A DNA stretch of 39,050 bases, taken from assembly GCA_902784965.1 (NCBI GenBank), contig CACZWU010000020.1:1-39050 (forward strand), written 5' to 3'. The notes beneath the pieces were generated by a model. That model had not been told where the DNA came from. It searched no databases and saw only the letters and a program-made list of their open reading frames with translations. Positions 1 to 8,171 of the stretch are shown piece by piece (the first letter of the stretch is position 1; each line of letters starts with the position of its first letter). Both the position numbers and the translations under genes were made by a program. Source of the stretch: an uncultured Bacteroidia bacterium. Lineage in GTDB: Bacteria > Bacteroidota > Bacteroidia > Bacteroidales > UBA932.

Positions 1-30
1 AATTCATTCATGAAAACTCCACAAAATCCT

Positions 31-38
31 TACCTTTG
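31..38 (+). promoter_or_regulatory. Bacteroidetes -7 promoter element (TACCTTTG)
   Basis: TACCTTTG matches the Bacteroidetes -7 consensus TAnnTTTG and ends 17 nt before the first candidate start codon at 56. I see no clear -33 TTTG upstream, but little upstream sequence is in the window. Confidence 0.55.
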
Positions 39-55
39 CAGCAGATTATCACAGT

Positions 56-802
56 ATGTCATTTATGAAAACCGAACGCAAATCTTCTTCCTGGAAAAGT
101 TTCCTGTTGACACTGGCGGCCACGACCTTCTCTATCGTGCTTACTTTCGGCACCTCGGCCGTTATCGAGCACAGGAAGCTGAATGCCGAGAAACGGGAGA
201 TGGTGTTGATGATCATGTACGACATGCGAGAGACGCTGAAAGAAGTCGAGCAGATCGATGCGGACCTGAAAGATTTCTTTGAAGTCCAGGTGGACTTGGT
301 GGCTCATCCCGACAAGCTTGATCAAAGATATGTAGAGTTGGCTACGAAAGTTCCGGTAGCCCAGTATACCACCACGACCGAGACCATCTTCCGGTCCAAC
401 ATCGAGACCATCCGGACCATTGGAAATATTCTCTTTGTTGAGGCCGTTTCGTCGTTCTACGATTCACGGGGGCGGTACAAGACCATTGTCGTTGATGATT
501 TTATGAGCCACTCCGATCAGGCCTTATTTGATGGCAATGCCCTGGGAAATCTCAATACACCCAATTTCATTTTTTACAGTGAGGCCTTTCTCAGGTCGAT
601 GACGGTGGACTTTGAAAATTGCAAGAAGCTGATGAAGGTGACGGATGAGGATTTGGAAGTATTCAGCCGGCAGAAGGAAAAACTGATGGAAGCCACGCGG
701 TCGAAGATAGCCGAGGATGTGCAAGAGACCTCCTCCGACAGGAACGTTCGGAGTACCCGGCTGCAACAGGCCCGTGAAGAAGGGAAGAAGCAACTGAAAT
801 AA
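56..802 (+). CDS. Uncharacterised membrane-anchored protein with coiled-coil-like tail
   Basis: I cannot assign a function. The 248-aa product has a short basic N-terminus, one hydrophobic segment (about residues 15-37, with the stretch TFSIVLTFGTSAVIEH), and then a mostly charged, helical region to the end. The last 60 residues are rich in Lys, Glu, Arg and Gln and could form a coiled coil. The N-terminus resembles Bacteroidetes proteins of unknown function that begin with one membrane helix followed by a soluble domain. An in-frame ATG at 65 is an equally possible start; 56 is kept because it is first after the -7 element. The TlpA-like gene follows after 15 nt, so the two are probably co-transcribed. 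Which side of the membrane the soluble part occupies is not clear. Confidence 0.7.
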   Translation: MSFMKTERKSSSWKSFLLTLAATTFSIVLTFGTSAVIEHRKLNAEKREMVLMIMYDMRETLKEVEQIDADLKDFFEVQVDLVAHPDKLDQRYVELATKVPVAQYTTTTETIFRSNIETIRTIGNILFVEAVSSFYDSRGRYKTIVVDDFMSHSDQALFDGNALGNLNTPNFIFYSEAFLRSMTVDFENCKKLMKVTDEDLEVFSRQKEKLMEATRSKIAEDVQETSSDRNVRSTRLQQAREEGKKQLK

Positions 803-817
803 TACAACCTACAGAAT

Positions 818-1930
818 ATGAGAACTTTTTCGATTTTTATGCTGGCGCTTGCCGCCGCATGCACGCTCGCCTGCAACGGGAACGAGGCAAAGTATGAAGT
901 GAGCGCCAAGAACGCCCCGGTCGACGGGACGACGGTTTATCTGGTTGACAAGTTGACGGATGCCCCCATCGACAGCGCTGTCATTGCCGATGGTACTTTC
1001 ACGATGAAAGGAAAGGCAGCCAAAGATGCCCTCCTCTCCGTGCAGATCGACGGATGGAATTGGTCTTTCCCGCTCTTCAACGATGGAAAGCCCGTTCAGA
1101 TCAACCTGGCAGACAGTACCTTCACCGGTTCCGCCCTCAATACGAAACTGTCCGGATGTGACAAGCAGGACGGCGCTGTGTATGCGGAATTCAACCGTTT
1201 CGTCCAAGAGTACCTGGCCCTTCCCAAGGAAGAGCAGGAGGCTCGTCAGGCGGAGTTTATCACCGAATACCAGACTCGGCTTGAAGCGTATGGCGATTTT
1301 TATATCTCCATGATTGAAGAGAATATGGATAACCTTATCCCGCTCGTCTACCTGAGCCATGTTACCACTCTTGCAGGAAAGGAGAAGTTCGATGAACTGA
1401 TGGCTTCGGGTGCTCCTTTCACCCAGCATCCCTATGCAATATCCCTCAAACGCCAGATCGAGGAGTCTGCCGCCCAGGAAGATGAGGCCGAATCTGCCAA
1501 GACCGCTTTTATCGGCAAGAAATTCGTAGACTTGGAAGAGGCCGGTCCCGACGGGAAGATGCACAAGCTGAGCGAGTATGTGGGCCAGGGCAAGTGGGTC
1601 CTGGTCGATTTCTGGGCCTCCTGGTGCGGTCCCTGCAAGGCCGAAATGCCCAACGTGGTCGCGGCTTACAAGAAGTATCACGACAAGGGCTTCGAAATCG
1701 TGGGTATTTCTTTCGACAAGGACAAGGAACCCTGGGTGAAAGCCATTGCTGAATGGGAGATGCCCTGGATTCACCTCTCCGACCTCAAGTACTGGAAGAA
1801 TGCGGCTGCCGAAGCCTATTCCGTCAATGCCATCCCGGACAACCTGCTGATCGATCCCAACGGAATCATCGTCGCCCGCGGTCTTCGCGGCAGCAAGCTG
1901 GAAGACAGGCTGGCTGAGATTACTTTCTGA
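818..1930 (+). CDS. TlpA-like thioredoxin-fold lipoprotein (DUF4369-type N-terminus)
   Basis: Likely a periplasm-facing, membrane-anchored thiol-disulfide oxidoreductase. The 370-aa product starts with a lipoprotein signal (lipobox TLAC, Cys about 19). Residues about 25-125 form a beta-rich region typical of the DUF4369 domain that precedes thioredoxin domains in many Bacteroidetes proteins. A helical linker follows. The C-terminal thioredoxin/AhpC-TSA domain (about 235-370) carries the redox motif W269-C-G-P-C273 and the cis-proline segment NAIPDN. Family members keep exported proteins or cytochromes reduced, but the partner here is unknown. The start ATG is 15 nt after the previous gene. 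The 3' end overlaps the convergent GH5 gene by 11 nt. Confidence 0.9.
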   Translation: MRTFSIFMLALAAACTLACNGNEAKYEVSAKNAPVDGTTVYLVDKLTDAPIDSAVIADGTFTMKGKAAKDALLSVQIDGWNWSFPLFNDGKPVQINLADSTFTGSALNTKLSGCDKQDGAVYAEFNRFVQEYLALPKEEQEARQAEFITEYQTRLEAYGDFYISMIEENMDNLIPLVYLSHVTTLAGKEKFDELMASGAPFTQHPYAISLKRQIEESAAQEDEAESAKTAFIGKKFVDLEEAGPDGKMHKLSEYVGQGKWVLVDFWASWCGPCKAEMPNVVAAYKKYHDKGFEIVGISFDKDKEPWVKAIAEWEMPWIHLSDLKYWKNAAAEAYSVNAIPDNLLIDPNGIIVARGLRGSKLEDRLAEITF

Positions 1931-2924
1931 GCTGCAGATAAGCCTTGAAGAACCTGCCCTGGGTGGTAGGGGTGAAGTCCCAGTCGCTGAAGAGCATCGG
2001 GGCCCAGTCGGGATCGAAGCACCAGACCGTGAACGAGATGCCTTTCTTCTCGAAGTATTTCGTGATGTGTTCGCCATAGACGTCGGTCGACATCACCGGG
2101 ATATGGGCGCCCGGTTCGTCGGCCAGGCAGTATCCGATCTCCGTGCAGATGACGGGGTAGGTGTCGGCTACATAGCCGAAATCCTGCTCCCACTGCTCTT
2201 CCCACGGCTGGTCGCGCTTCATGGGGTAGGGATGGCATACGTAGGCCACGTTCTCACGGGCGATGGGCGCTTCGGCCACCGGCGTCAGGTCGTATGCCCA
2301 GTTGAAGCCAGCACACAGGCATACGGCGTGGGGGTTGTAGGTGCGGACGGTGTCGATGATCTGTTCCTGCAGCGCTTTCCATTCCGCCCAGGTGCAGGTT
2401 CCCACGCCCTCCGCCGTGATGGTGGGTTCGTTGAACAGTTCGTACAGCGCGACCGTGGGCTCGTCTTTGTAGCGTTGGGCAACGGTGCGCCAGAACCGGA
2501 AGGTCTCTTCCTGCGTGGTATTGTACATGGGAAGCATGAACTTTTCCTCCTTGAGGTTGCCGATCGAGTGCCAGTCCATGATGACATACAGGCCGTATTT
2601 TTTTGCCCATTCGATGCCCTGATCCATGGCCTGGAAGGTTTCTTCCCAGCCCATGTCATTGAGGTTGGTCGGATGGACGGCGAAGCGCACCACGTTGGCG
2701 CCCCAGTCGGCCGCCTCAGCGAAATAGCGTTCGTTCCACTGGCCGTCGCGGACCAGTTTGACCGGATCGGAGAAGCAGAGTCCGCGGAAAACGATTTCGT
2801 TCCCCTGCGGGTCGATGAAGTGGTTTCCTTTGACTTTCACCCAGGCGTCGCCGGATGAACACGATGCCGTCAGGATGAAAGACAGGACGGCGATCATTAG
2901 GGAGAGGGTAGGGTTCTTTTTCAT
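1920..2924 (-). CDS. Glycoside hydrolase family 5 (cellulase/mannanase-like) lipoprotein
   Basis: Predicted retaining endo-beta-glycanase that cleaves beta-linked glucan or mannan at the cell surface or in the periplasm. The 334-aa protein has a lipoprotein signal (TASC, Cys22) followed by one TIM-barrel catalytic domain. The acid/base Glu lies in LYELFNEP (E166), and the nucleophile Glu in ICTEIGY (E262). The barrel residues VVRFAVHP (about 78-85), MDWHS (116-120) and HPYP (231-234) also fit GH5. An upstream in-frame extension to 3044 was rejected because it lacks a signal peptide and crosses the promoter. No carbohydrate-binding module is present. Substrate cannot be fixed without a subfamily assignment. 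The gene is monocistronic and divergent from the M28 peptidase. Confidence 0.9.
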   Translation of the reverse strand: MKKNPTLSLMIAVLSFILTASCSSGDAWVKVKGNHFIDPQGNEIVFRGLCFSDPVKLVRDGQWNERYFAEAADWGANVVRFAVHPTNLNDMGWEETFQAMDQGIEWAKKYGLYVIMDWHSIGNLKEEKFMLPMYNTTQEETFRFWRTVAQRYKDEPTVALYELFNEPTITAEGVGTCTWAEWKALQEQIIDTVRTYNPHAVCLCAGFNWAYDLTPVAEAPIARENVAYVCHPYPMKRDQPWEEQWEQDFGYVADTYPVICTEIGYCLADEPGAHIPVMSTDVYGEHITKYFEKKGISFTVWCFDPDWAPMLFSDWDFTPTTQGRFFKAYLQLRK

Positions 2925-2931
2925 GGTTCTA

Positions 2932-2939
2932 CAAAGATA
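2932..2939 (-). promoter_or_regulatory. -7 promoter element (TATCTTTG) of the GH5 gene
   Basis: Reads TATCTTTG on the minus strand and ends only 7 nt before the GH5 start codon, so the transcript would have almost no leader. It lies 11 nt from the -7 element of the divergent peptidase gene, so the two promoters overlap. Confidence 0.65.
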
Positions 2940-2950
2940 CACAATTTGAT

Positions 2951-2958
2951 TATCTTTG
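2951..2958 (+). promoter_or_regulatory. -7 promoter element (TATCTTTG) of the M28 peptidase operon
   Basis: Exact match to TATCTTTG, 20 nt upstream of the ATG at 2979. This supports choosing that start over the in-frame ATG at 2946, which would lie upstream of the promoter element. Confidence 0.65.
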
Positions 2959-2978
2959 CACACACAACCAACTCCATT

Positions 2979-4253
2979 ATGAAACGGAAGAGAACCCTTC
3001 TTTTGATAACCCTTTTGGCGCTGGCCGTTCCGGCGCAAGCGCAAAGGCAGGATGAGATGCGGCAGACGGTGGAATACCTGGCCTCGCCGGAACTGGGCGG
3101 CCGCTTGCCGGCCACGGCCGGCGATACGCTGGCCTCCGACTATCTGTCAGGCCGGCTCCGCAGCCTTCGGCTCAAGCCTGTCGTCCGGGAAAAGAAGAAC
3201 AAAGGATACTATCAGGACTTCACCTACGGAAAGGGCGAGCAGCAGAAGACCACCCACAACATCGTCGCCGTACTTCCGGGAAAAGACAGGCAGCTGCGGA
3301 ACGAATACATCGTGGTCGGCGCGCATTATGACCATCTGGGCCTGGGCGGACCCGGTTCCGGATCCCGTCGCCCCGACACCGTGGCCGTACATCCTGGAGC
3401 CGACGACAATGCGAGCGGCGACGCTGTGGTCCTCGAACTGGCCCGGCATTTCCGGAAAGTCCGTTCGCCCCGGAGCATCATCTTCGTTTTCTTCGGGGCG
3501 GAAGAGCAGGGTATCGCCGGCTCCAAAAGTTTCGTGGAATGGATGAAGCAGGCCGACAGCCGGCGCATCCACCTTCCCGATGATCTCAAAGGGATTGTGG
3601 CCATGGTGAACCTGGACATGGTGGGACGCATGCGTGACAGTTCCCTGAGCATTTCCGGTACGGGAACCAGCACGGAATTCAAGGCCCTGGCGGAGCAGGC
3701 GGCCGAAGCGTCCGGCCTGCACATTTCGTGCACGCCGGACGGCTATGGACCCAGCGACCAGGCGTCGTTCGTGGCGGCCGATATCCCGGTGTTCTATCTT
3801 ACGACCGGCGGGCATATGGAATACCACACCCCGGCGGATGTCCCCTCCACCTTGAATTATGACGGCATGCAGCTGACCCTGTCCTTCGCAGAAGCGCTGG
3901 TCGCCCGGCTGGCGGGCATGCAGGCAGCGCCGGATTTCATCAACGTGCCCAGCAGCAGCACAATGAGCCATGCCCGGTTCAAGGTGACCCTGGGCCTGAT
4001 GCCCGACGTCACGGGGGCCAGCACCGTTCCCGGCCTCCGGGCTGACATCGTGATGCCCGGGAAGCCCGCCTATGCGGCGGGTCTGCGCAGTGGCGACGTC
4101 ATCCAGGAAATCGACGGGAAGCCCGTCAAGGATATCAACGAATACATGGAGCGCCTGGCGGAACTCCAGCCGGGTACCACTATTCCGGTAAAAGTGCTCC
4201 GTGGCGAGGAAACCCTCGTGTTCGAAGTTCAATTAAACCCTTCTGAGCCATGA
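2979..4253 (+). CDS. M28 family zinc aminopeptidase with C-terminal PDZ domain
   Basis: Exported zinc metallo-exopeptidase. The 424-aa product has a signal peptide (about residues 1-22, cut after AQA). The M28 domain (about 90-310) shows the expected two-zinc ligand set: H116 and D118 in GAHYDHLG, D142 in HPGADDNASG, the catalytic/ligand pair E175-E176 in FFGAEEQG, D213 in NLDMVGR and H283 in EYHTPAD. A PDZ-like domain (about 335-420, with AAGLRSGDVIQEIDG) follows, as in many Bacteroidetes M28 enzymes that have a substrate-binding PDZ tail. The upstream ATG at 2946 was rejected because it adds a non-signal sequence spanning the promoter. The stop codon overlaps the next start (ATGA), so translation of the two genes is probably coupled. 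Confidence 0.92.
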   Translation: MKRKRTLLLITLLALAVPAQAQRQDEMRQTVEYLASPELGGRLPATAGDTLASDYLSGRLRSLRLKPVVREKKNKGYYQDFTYGKGEQQKTTHNIVAVLPGKDRQLRNEYIVVGAHYDHLGLGGPGSGSRRPDTVAVHPGADDNASGDAVVLELARHFRKVRSPRSIIFVFFGAEEQGIAGSKSFVEWMKQADSRRIHLPDDLKGIVAMVNLDMVGRMRDSSLSISGTGTSTEFKALAEQAAEASGLHISCTPDGYGPSDQASFVAADIPVFYLTTGGHMEYHTPADVPSTLNYDGMQLTLSFAEALVARLAGMQAAPDFINVPSSSTMSHARFKVTLGLMPDVTGASTVPGLRADIVMPGKPAYAAGLRSGDVIQEIDGKPVKDINEYMERLAELQPGTTIPVKVLRGEETLVFEVQLNPSEP

Positions 4254-5056
4254 AAAACTGGGTATGCTGGCTGCTGGCCATTGTCATCACCTTGGCGTTG
4301 AGTATCTATCAGCGCTCGACCGGTCCGACCAATCCCAAACGCGTGACCGTTGAACTGGACGGGAATAGTTATCCCCTGAAACTGCCCCGCAGCGGGGTGC
4401 GGCACGATGCGGTCGTTACGCTGACAGGCGTGCCGTCGAATGCCGTCGCACAATTGCACTACCGACGCTATCCGACTCCGGATGCCTATACGACCGTGGA
4501 TTTCAGTTGGGAAGACGGCGTCTGGAAGGCCGCCCTGCCGGTACAGCCTGTAGCCGGGAAACTGCAGTATTACCTCACGGTCGGGGGAAAGGACTATCCG
4601 GCCGACGGGCCGGTCGTGATCCGCTTTCGGAACGACGTCCCCGCCGGCATCCTGATTCCGCATATTCTCTTCATGTTTGCGGCCATGCTCTTCGCCGTCT
4701 ATACGCTCCTGCTGGTCCTGGCTGGACGGAAATACGGCAAATGGTTGATCATCACGACGGCAACGCTGTTTATCGGCGGTTTCGTGCTGGGGCCGCTCGT
4801 TCAGCACGTGGCTTTCGGGCCCTGGTGGACGGGATTTCCCTTCGGCTCCGACCTGACCGACAACAAGACACTGGTTTCCTTCCTTTTCTTCCTGGCCGCC
4901 GTCGCCACTCTGAAGTGGAAATACAACAAGATACTGGTCTGCCTGGCCGTGCTGGTGATGCTGGTCATCTTCAGCATTCCGCACAGCACGCGGGGCTCGG
5001 AGTATGACTACGCCACCGAGCAGTTGGGAACCCGCCAGAGCAGTCCGGCCCGGTAA
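4250..5056 (+). CDS. Uncharacterised membrane protein with N-terminal beta-rich exoplasmic domain
   Basis: Function unknown. The 268-aa protein begins with one membrane helix (about residues 5-20). A beta-rich soluble stretch follows (about 25-125, alternating hydrophobic strands, no recognisable catalytic motif). Four more hydrophobic helices then come at about 139-162, 165-188, 205-222 and 225-245, with a short polar tail. It overlaps the M28 gene by 4 nt (ATGA), so it is probably made together with that peptidase and may anchor or assist it, though this is only context. The last 49 nt overlap the 3' end of the convergent gene on the minus strand. Confidence 0.75.
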   Translation: MKNWVCWLLAIVITLALSIYQRSTGPTNPKRVTVELDGNSYPLKLPRSGVRHDAVVTLTGVPSNAVAQLHYRRYPTPDAYTTVDFSWEDGVWKAALPVQPVAGKLQYYLTVGGKDYPADGPVVIRFRNDVPAGILIPHILFMFAAMLFAVYTLLLVLAGRKYGKWLIITTATLFIGGFVLGPLVQHVAFGPWWTGFPFGSDLTDNKTLVSFLFFLAAVATLKWKYNKILVCLAVLVMLVIFSIPHSTRGSEYDYATEQLGTRQSSPAR

Positions 5057-5670
5057 TACAGGTACATTGCCGTGGCGATGAGGATGTGGCTGATGTCGAA
5101 GTCGATCAGCCAGTTACCGATGTGCCATTTACCGATCAGCACGACTGGAATCAGGGACATGACCGCCGTCGCGACGATGGCGATGACGTTCTCCCGCCGG
5201 TAACCGTCTCTCCACAGCCGGATCTGCAGGGGCAGCGAAAACACGTAGAGGATGACGGCAATGTGGATTTCGGCAAAGAGGAAGTCCCGTTTCCAGAGGG
5301 TCAGCACCAGGATGACCACGCTTTCCACCAGGACGGCGATGGCCAGGGCCTTGCGGGGGGGCAGGCGCCGCACGCTGTCGGCGCGTTCAATCAGGGCCAT
5401 CGCATAACAGCTCACTGCCAGGACGTTGGATAGCCAGTTGGGAAGAAAATTCCCGTTTCCCGGCGGGAAGACATAGGCGAAGGCATGGTTCAGGATTGCG
5501 CCAAAAGTGGTACTGACAGCCATCAGCAGGAAGAACATCAGATACCAGCATTCGCTCAGGTTGGGCTTTGTCCAGCGGCGCTTGAGGCGAAGGAAGGCAT
5601 AGAGGCTGACCGCCGCGATCAACAGGTCGGTCGCCGCGGTCATGGGCTCATAGATATAGGGGAAGTTCAT
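5008..5670 (-). CDS. Uncharacterised polytopic membrane protein
   Basis: A 220-aa hydrophobic protein with about six to seven predicted transmembrane helices and no signal peptide. It follows the hemerythrin-LuxR regulator with a 4-nt gap, so both sit in one transcript. Intramembrane polar residues stand out: a His in AILNHAF, a Trp-His pair in GKWHIGNW and an Asp plus His in FDISHIL. This scatter loosely recalls alkaline-ceramidase-type (CREST) membrane hydrolases, but the similarity is too weak to assign. Tight coupling to a di-iron regulator suggests a role in the same stress response. The start ATG at 5670 is the first in frame after the upstream stop. Confidence 0.72.
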   Translation of the reverse strand: MNFPYIYEPMTAATDLLIAAVSLYAFLRLKRRWTKPNLSECWYLMFFLLMAVSTTFGAILNHAFAYVFPPGNGNFLPNWLSNVLAVSCYAMALIERADSVRRLPPRKALAIAVLVESVVILVLTLWKRDFLFAEIHIAVILYVFSLPLQIRLWRDGYRRENVIAIVATAVMSLIPVVLIGKWHIGNWLIDFDISHILIATAMYLYYRAGLLWRVPNCSVA

Positions 5671-5674
5671 GGTG

Positions 5675-6553
5675 CTATCGGGTGCGTTGCGTAGAATTGA
5701 TATCCAGCAGGTTGTTCAGGAAGGCGTAGACCGTCAGGCCGGCCACGGTCTTGATGCCGGTTTTGCGGGTGATGTTCTTCCGGTGGCTGATCACCGTGTG
5801 GACAGAGATATTGAGATGGTCGGCAATCTCCTTGTTGATCATGCCCTTGGCGACGCAGACGAGAATCTCTTTCTCCCGGGAAGACAAGGCGTTGCCTTCC
5901 TGGCTGTCGTCGATATGCCGTTCCAGGGCGGTTTCTTCCAGCAGGATATGCTTACTGATGTCGGCGGCGAGCGCATTGATCAGCGAAAGGGCCCTGTAGG
6001 CTTCCTGCTGGTCGGCATTGGCGGGCAGATGGTTCATGACCAGGCTCTTGAGGTCCTCCAGGGTTTCTTCCACGCCGGAGTGATCTTCGTCGGAAATCCC
6101 CGGATCCTCTTCTCCGACATAAGGGAATACATACTCTTCTTCATAGTCGAAGTGTTTGAGAAGCTCTTCCTTGAAGTCCGTAAAGAATTTCCAGATGGCC
6201 CGCTGCAGGTCTTCCCCACAAGGGACGATCATGCGGCCCAGGCTCGCCGCCAGATCTTTCAGGGCCACGTCCATATAATAGCTGTGCGACAAGCTGAGGT
6301 ACTTGACAATCACAGACAGATCTGCCTTCTTGAGTTCTTCTGCGGAAGGACGGTATCCTTCCTGTGAATAAACTTTGCAAATGATCAGGAAACTTTCGGG
6401 ATCGATCTGGGCATTTCTGCAAATGTCTTCCACTGTCGCTTCTCCATAGCCGAAGCAGAAGCCCATACGGGTGAATACGCCAGGAAGGGAAGGATCCTTG
6501 TCCAGGAGTTCCGACACTTTCATGGCGGGAGTAAAATCACGGGTCTTCGTCAT
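5675..6553 (-). CDS. Hemerythrin-like di-iron domain fused to LuxR-type DNA-binding domain
   Basis: Predicted transcription regulator that senses NO, oxygen or oxidative stress through a di-iron site. The 292-aa protein has three parts. Residues about 10-60 resemble the ScdA/YtfE N-terminal domain (a single Cys in GFCFGYG replaces the usual Cys pair). Residues about 80-215 form a hemerythrin-like four-helix bundle, and 222-285 form a LuxR/GerE helix-turn-helix (LSSREKEIL, KEIADHLNISVHTV). Candidate iron ligands H90, H134, E138, H158, H202 and E206 follow nearly the same spacing as H84, H129, E133, H160, H204 and E208 of E. coli YtfE (RIC). RIC proteins repair iron-sulfur clusters after nitrosative damage; here the fold appears to have been joined to DNA binding. 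The promoter is not clear. Confidence 0.85.
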   Translation of the reverse strand: MTKTRDFTPAMKVSELLDKDPSLPGVFTRMGFCFGYGEATVEDICRNAQIDPESFLIICKVYSQEGYRPSAEELKKADLSVIVKYLSLSHSYYMDVALKDLAASLGRMIVPCGEDLQRAIWKFFTDFKEELLKHFDYEEEYVFPYVGEEDPGISDEDHSGVEETLEDLKSLVMNHLPANADQQEAYRALSLINALAADISKHILLEETALERHIDDSQEGNALSSREKEILVCVAKGMINKEIADHLNISVHTVISHRKNITRKTGIKTVAGLTVYAFLNNLLDINSTQRTR

Positions 6554-6637
6554 ACCACAGAATGAATAATCATCCTGCTAATTTAGTGAAAAAAAACGAA
6601 ATGGCCGGATTATCGTTATTATCTCGAAAGAATTGCC

Positions 6638-6645
6638 TACATTTG
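6638..6645 (+). promoter_or_regulatory. -7 promoter element (TACATTTG) of the esterase gene
   Basis: TACATTTG fits TAnnTTTG and ends 19 nt before the ATG at 6665. Confidence 0.55.
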
Positions 6646-6664
6646 TTGAAAAAGGAATGCAGAT

Positions 6665-8137
6665 ATGAAAAGACTGGAAATGACTCGGAAAAGCATGCTG
6701 ATCCTATTGCTTGTCGGCGCTTGCTCTATCGGCGTGCAGGCCAGGGTAAGATTACCTCACTTGATCGGCGACAACATGGTGGTACAGCAACAGGCGGATG
6801 TCCGTCTCTGGGGGTGGGCTCAGCCGGGCAGAAGCGTGAAAGTGACGACATCATGGAGCAATCAGACCGTTTCCGTCCGGGCTGACAGGAGTGGCCGTTG
6901 GCTGGTCCAGGTTCACACGCCCCAAGCCTCCTACGAACCGCTCAGCATCACCTTTGACGATGGGGAACCCCTGACCATCCGCAATGTCCTCTCCGGCGAG
7001 GTGTGGGTCTGCGCGGGACAGTCTAACATGGAGATGCCGGTGAAAGGCTTCTGGATGTGCCCGGTCGAAGGCTACAACCAGACTGTCATTGATGCCCGGA
7101 ACCATCCGGGCATCCGAAGCGTAAAGATCCCCAGCACGATGGCTGCAAAGCCGCAGGAGGATGCTCCGTGTGAATGGCGTGTATGCTCCCCGAATACGGT
7201 GGGTGAATTCTCTGCCGTAGGTTATTTTTTCGCCCGTACCCTGAGCCAGGCACTGGACATTCCTGTCGGGCTGATCGAAGCCAATAAAGGTGGCACGCGC
7301 GTGGAGAGCTGGCTGACAAAAGAAAACCTGGAAAAATATACCGACGATCCCACGGACTCCGTTGCAATTTGCAAGAAGTGGGCGGAGTACGATTACCATC
7401 GGTCGCTGCTTTGGGGCAACGGAACCTTCAACCCTATCCTGAACGCTACCGTGAAGGGCATTCTTTTCTATCAGGGTTGTTCGAACGTGGGTGATCACGG
7501 GAACGACCAGTATGCCCGGCGCCTGAAACTGCTCGTCGATCAGTGGCGGGAACAGTTCGGGCTTGGCGAAATTCCTTTTTACTTTGTTGAGATCGCTCCC
7601 TTCGAGTATGGCGACAGCGAGAGAATCAGCGGCGCCCTGCTCCGTGAGCAACAGTTGAAGGCACAGCAGATGATCCCCAACAGTTCATTGGTCTGCACCA
7701 ACGACCTCGTCTACCCTTACGAGTTTTCCCAGATACATCCTGCCCAGAAACAGCAGGTGGGCGAGCGCCTGGCTTTTGCAGCCCTGCATCGTGATTATGG
7801 TTTCGAGGGCATCCGTTACCGGAGTTCTACCTTCAAGGAGATGAAAGTCGAGGAGGATGCCATCCTGATCCATCTGGACGACAACTATCACACCGATGCC
7901 CCATTCGAGCGCATTGAGGGTTTTGAGATAGCCGGTGAAGACGGGGTCTTTTATCCCGCCACCGCTTCCCATTTCTGGCAGCCGGGCAACGATTCGTGGG
8001 ATGAGGCCATCCGGGTCTCTTCTCCAAAAGTCAAACACCCGGTCGCCGTGCGATATTGTTTCAGGAATTTCCAGATCGGCAATCTGAAGAACGGTGCCAA
8101 TCTTCCCGTTTTCCCCTTCCGCACGGATCATTGGTGA
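6665..8137 (+). CDS. Sialate O-acetylesterase family (SGNH/SASA) exported esterase
   Basis: Secreted carbohydrate O-acetylesterase of the SGNH-fold SASA family, expected to remove acetyl groups from sialic acid or plant polysaccharides. The 490-aa product has an N-terminal signal peptide (about 1-26), a beta-sandwich region (about 30-110), then the catalytic domain. Block I is CAGQSNMEMP with nucleophile S120. Family blocks GLIEANKGGTRVESW and GILFYQGCSNVG follow, and the catalytic His lies in SQIHPAQKQQVGERLA. Many relatives have an Asp two residues before this His (DIHP); here it is Gln, so the third catalytic residue may differ. Length fits the family. It has its own promoter and is convergent with the aldo/keto reductase gene. 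Actual substrate is not determinable here. Confidence 0.9.
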   Translation: MKRLEMTRKSMLILLLVGACSIGVQARVRLPHLIGDNMVVQQQADVRLWGWAQPGRSVKVTTSWSNQTVSVRADRSGRWLVQVHTPQASYEPLSITFDDGEPLTIRNVLSGEVWVCAGQSNMEMPVKGFWMCPVEGYNQTVIDARNHPGIRSVKIPSTMAAKPQEDAPCEWRVCSPNTVGEFSAVGYFFARTLSQALDIPVGLIEANKGGTRVESWLTKENLEKYTDDPTDSVAICKKWAEYDYHRSLLWGNGTFNPILNATVKGILFYQGCSNVGDHGNDQYARRLKLLVDQWREQFGLGEIPFYFVEIAPFEYGDSERISGALLREQQLKAQQMIPNSSLVCTNDLVYPYEFSQIHPAQKQQVGERLAFAALHRDYGFEGIRYRSSTFKEMKVEEDAILIHLDDNYHTDAPFERIEGFEIAGEDGVFYPATASHFWQPGNDSWDEAIRVSSPKVKHPVAVRYCFRNFQIGNLKNGANLPVFPFRTDHW

Positions 8138-8171
8138 TCCATAGCCTGCGATAGGGCGGACCAGAAGCTGA

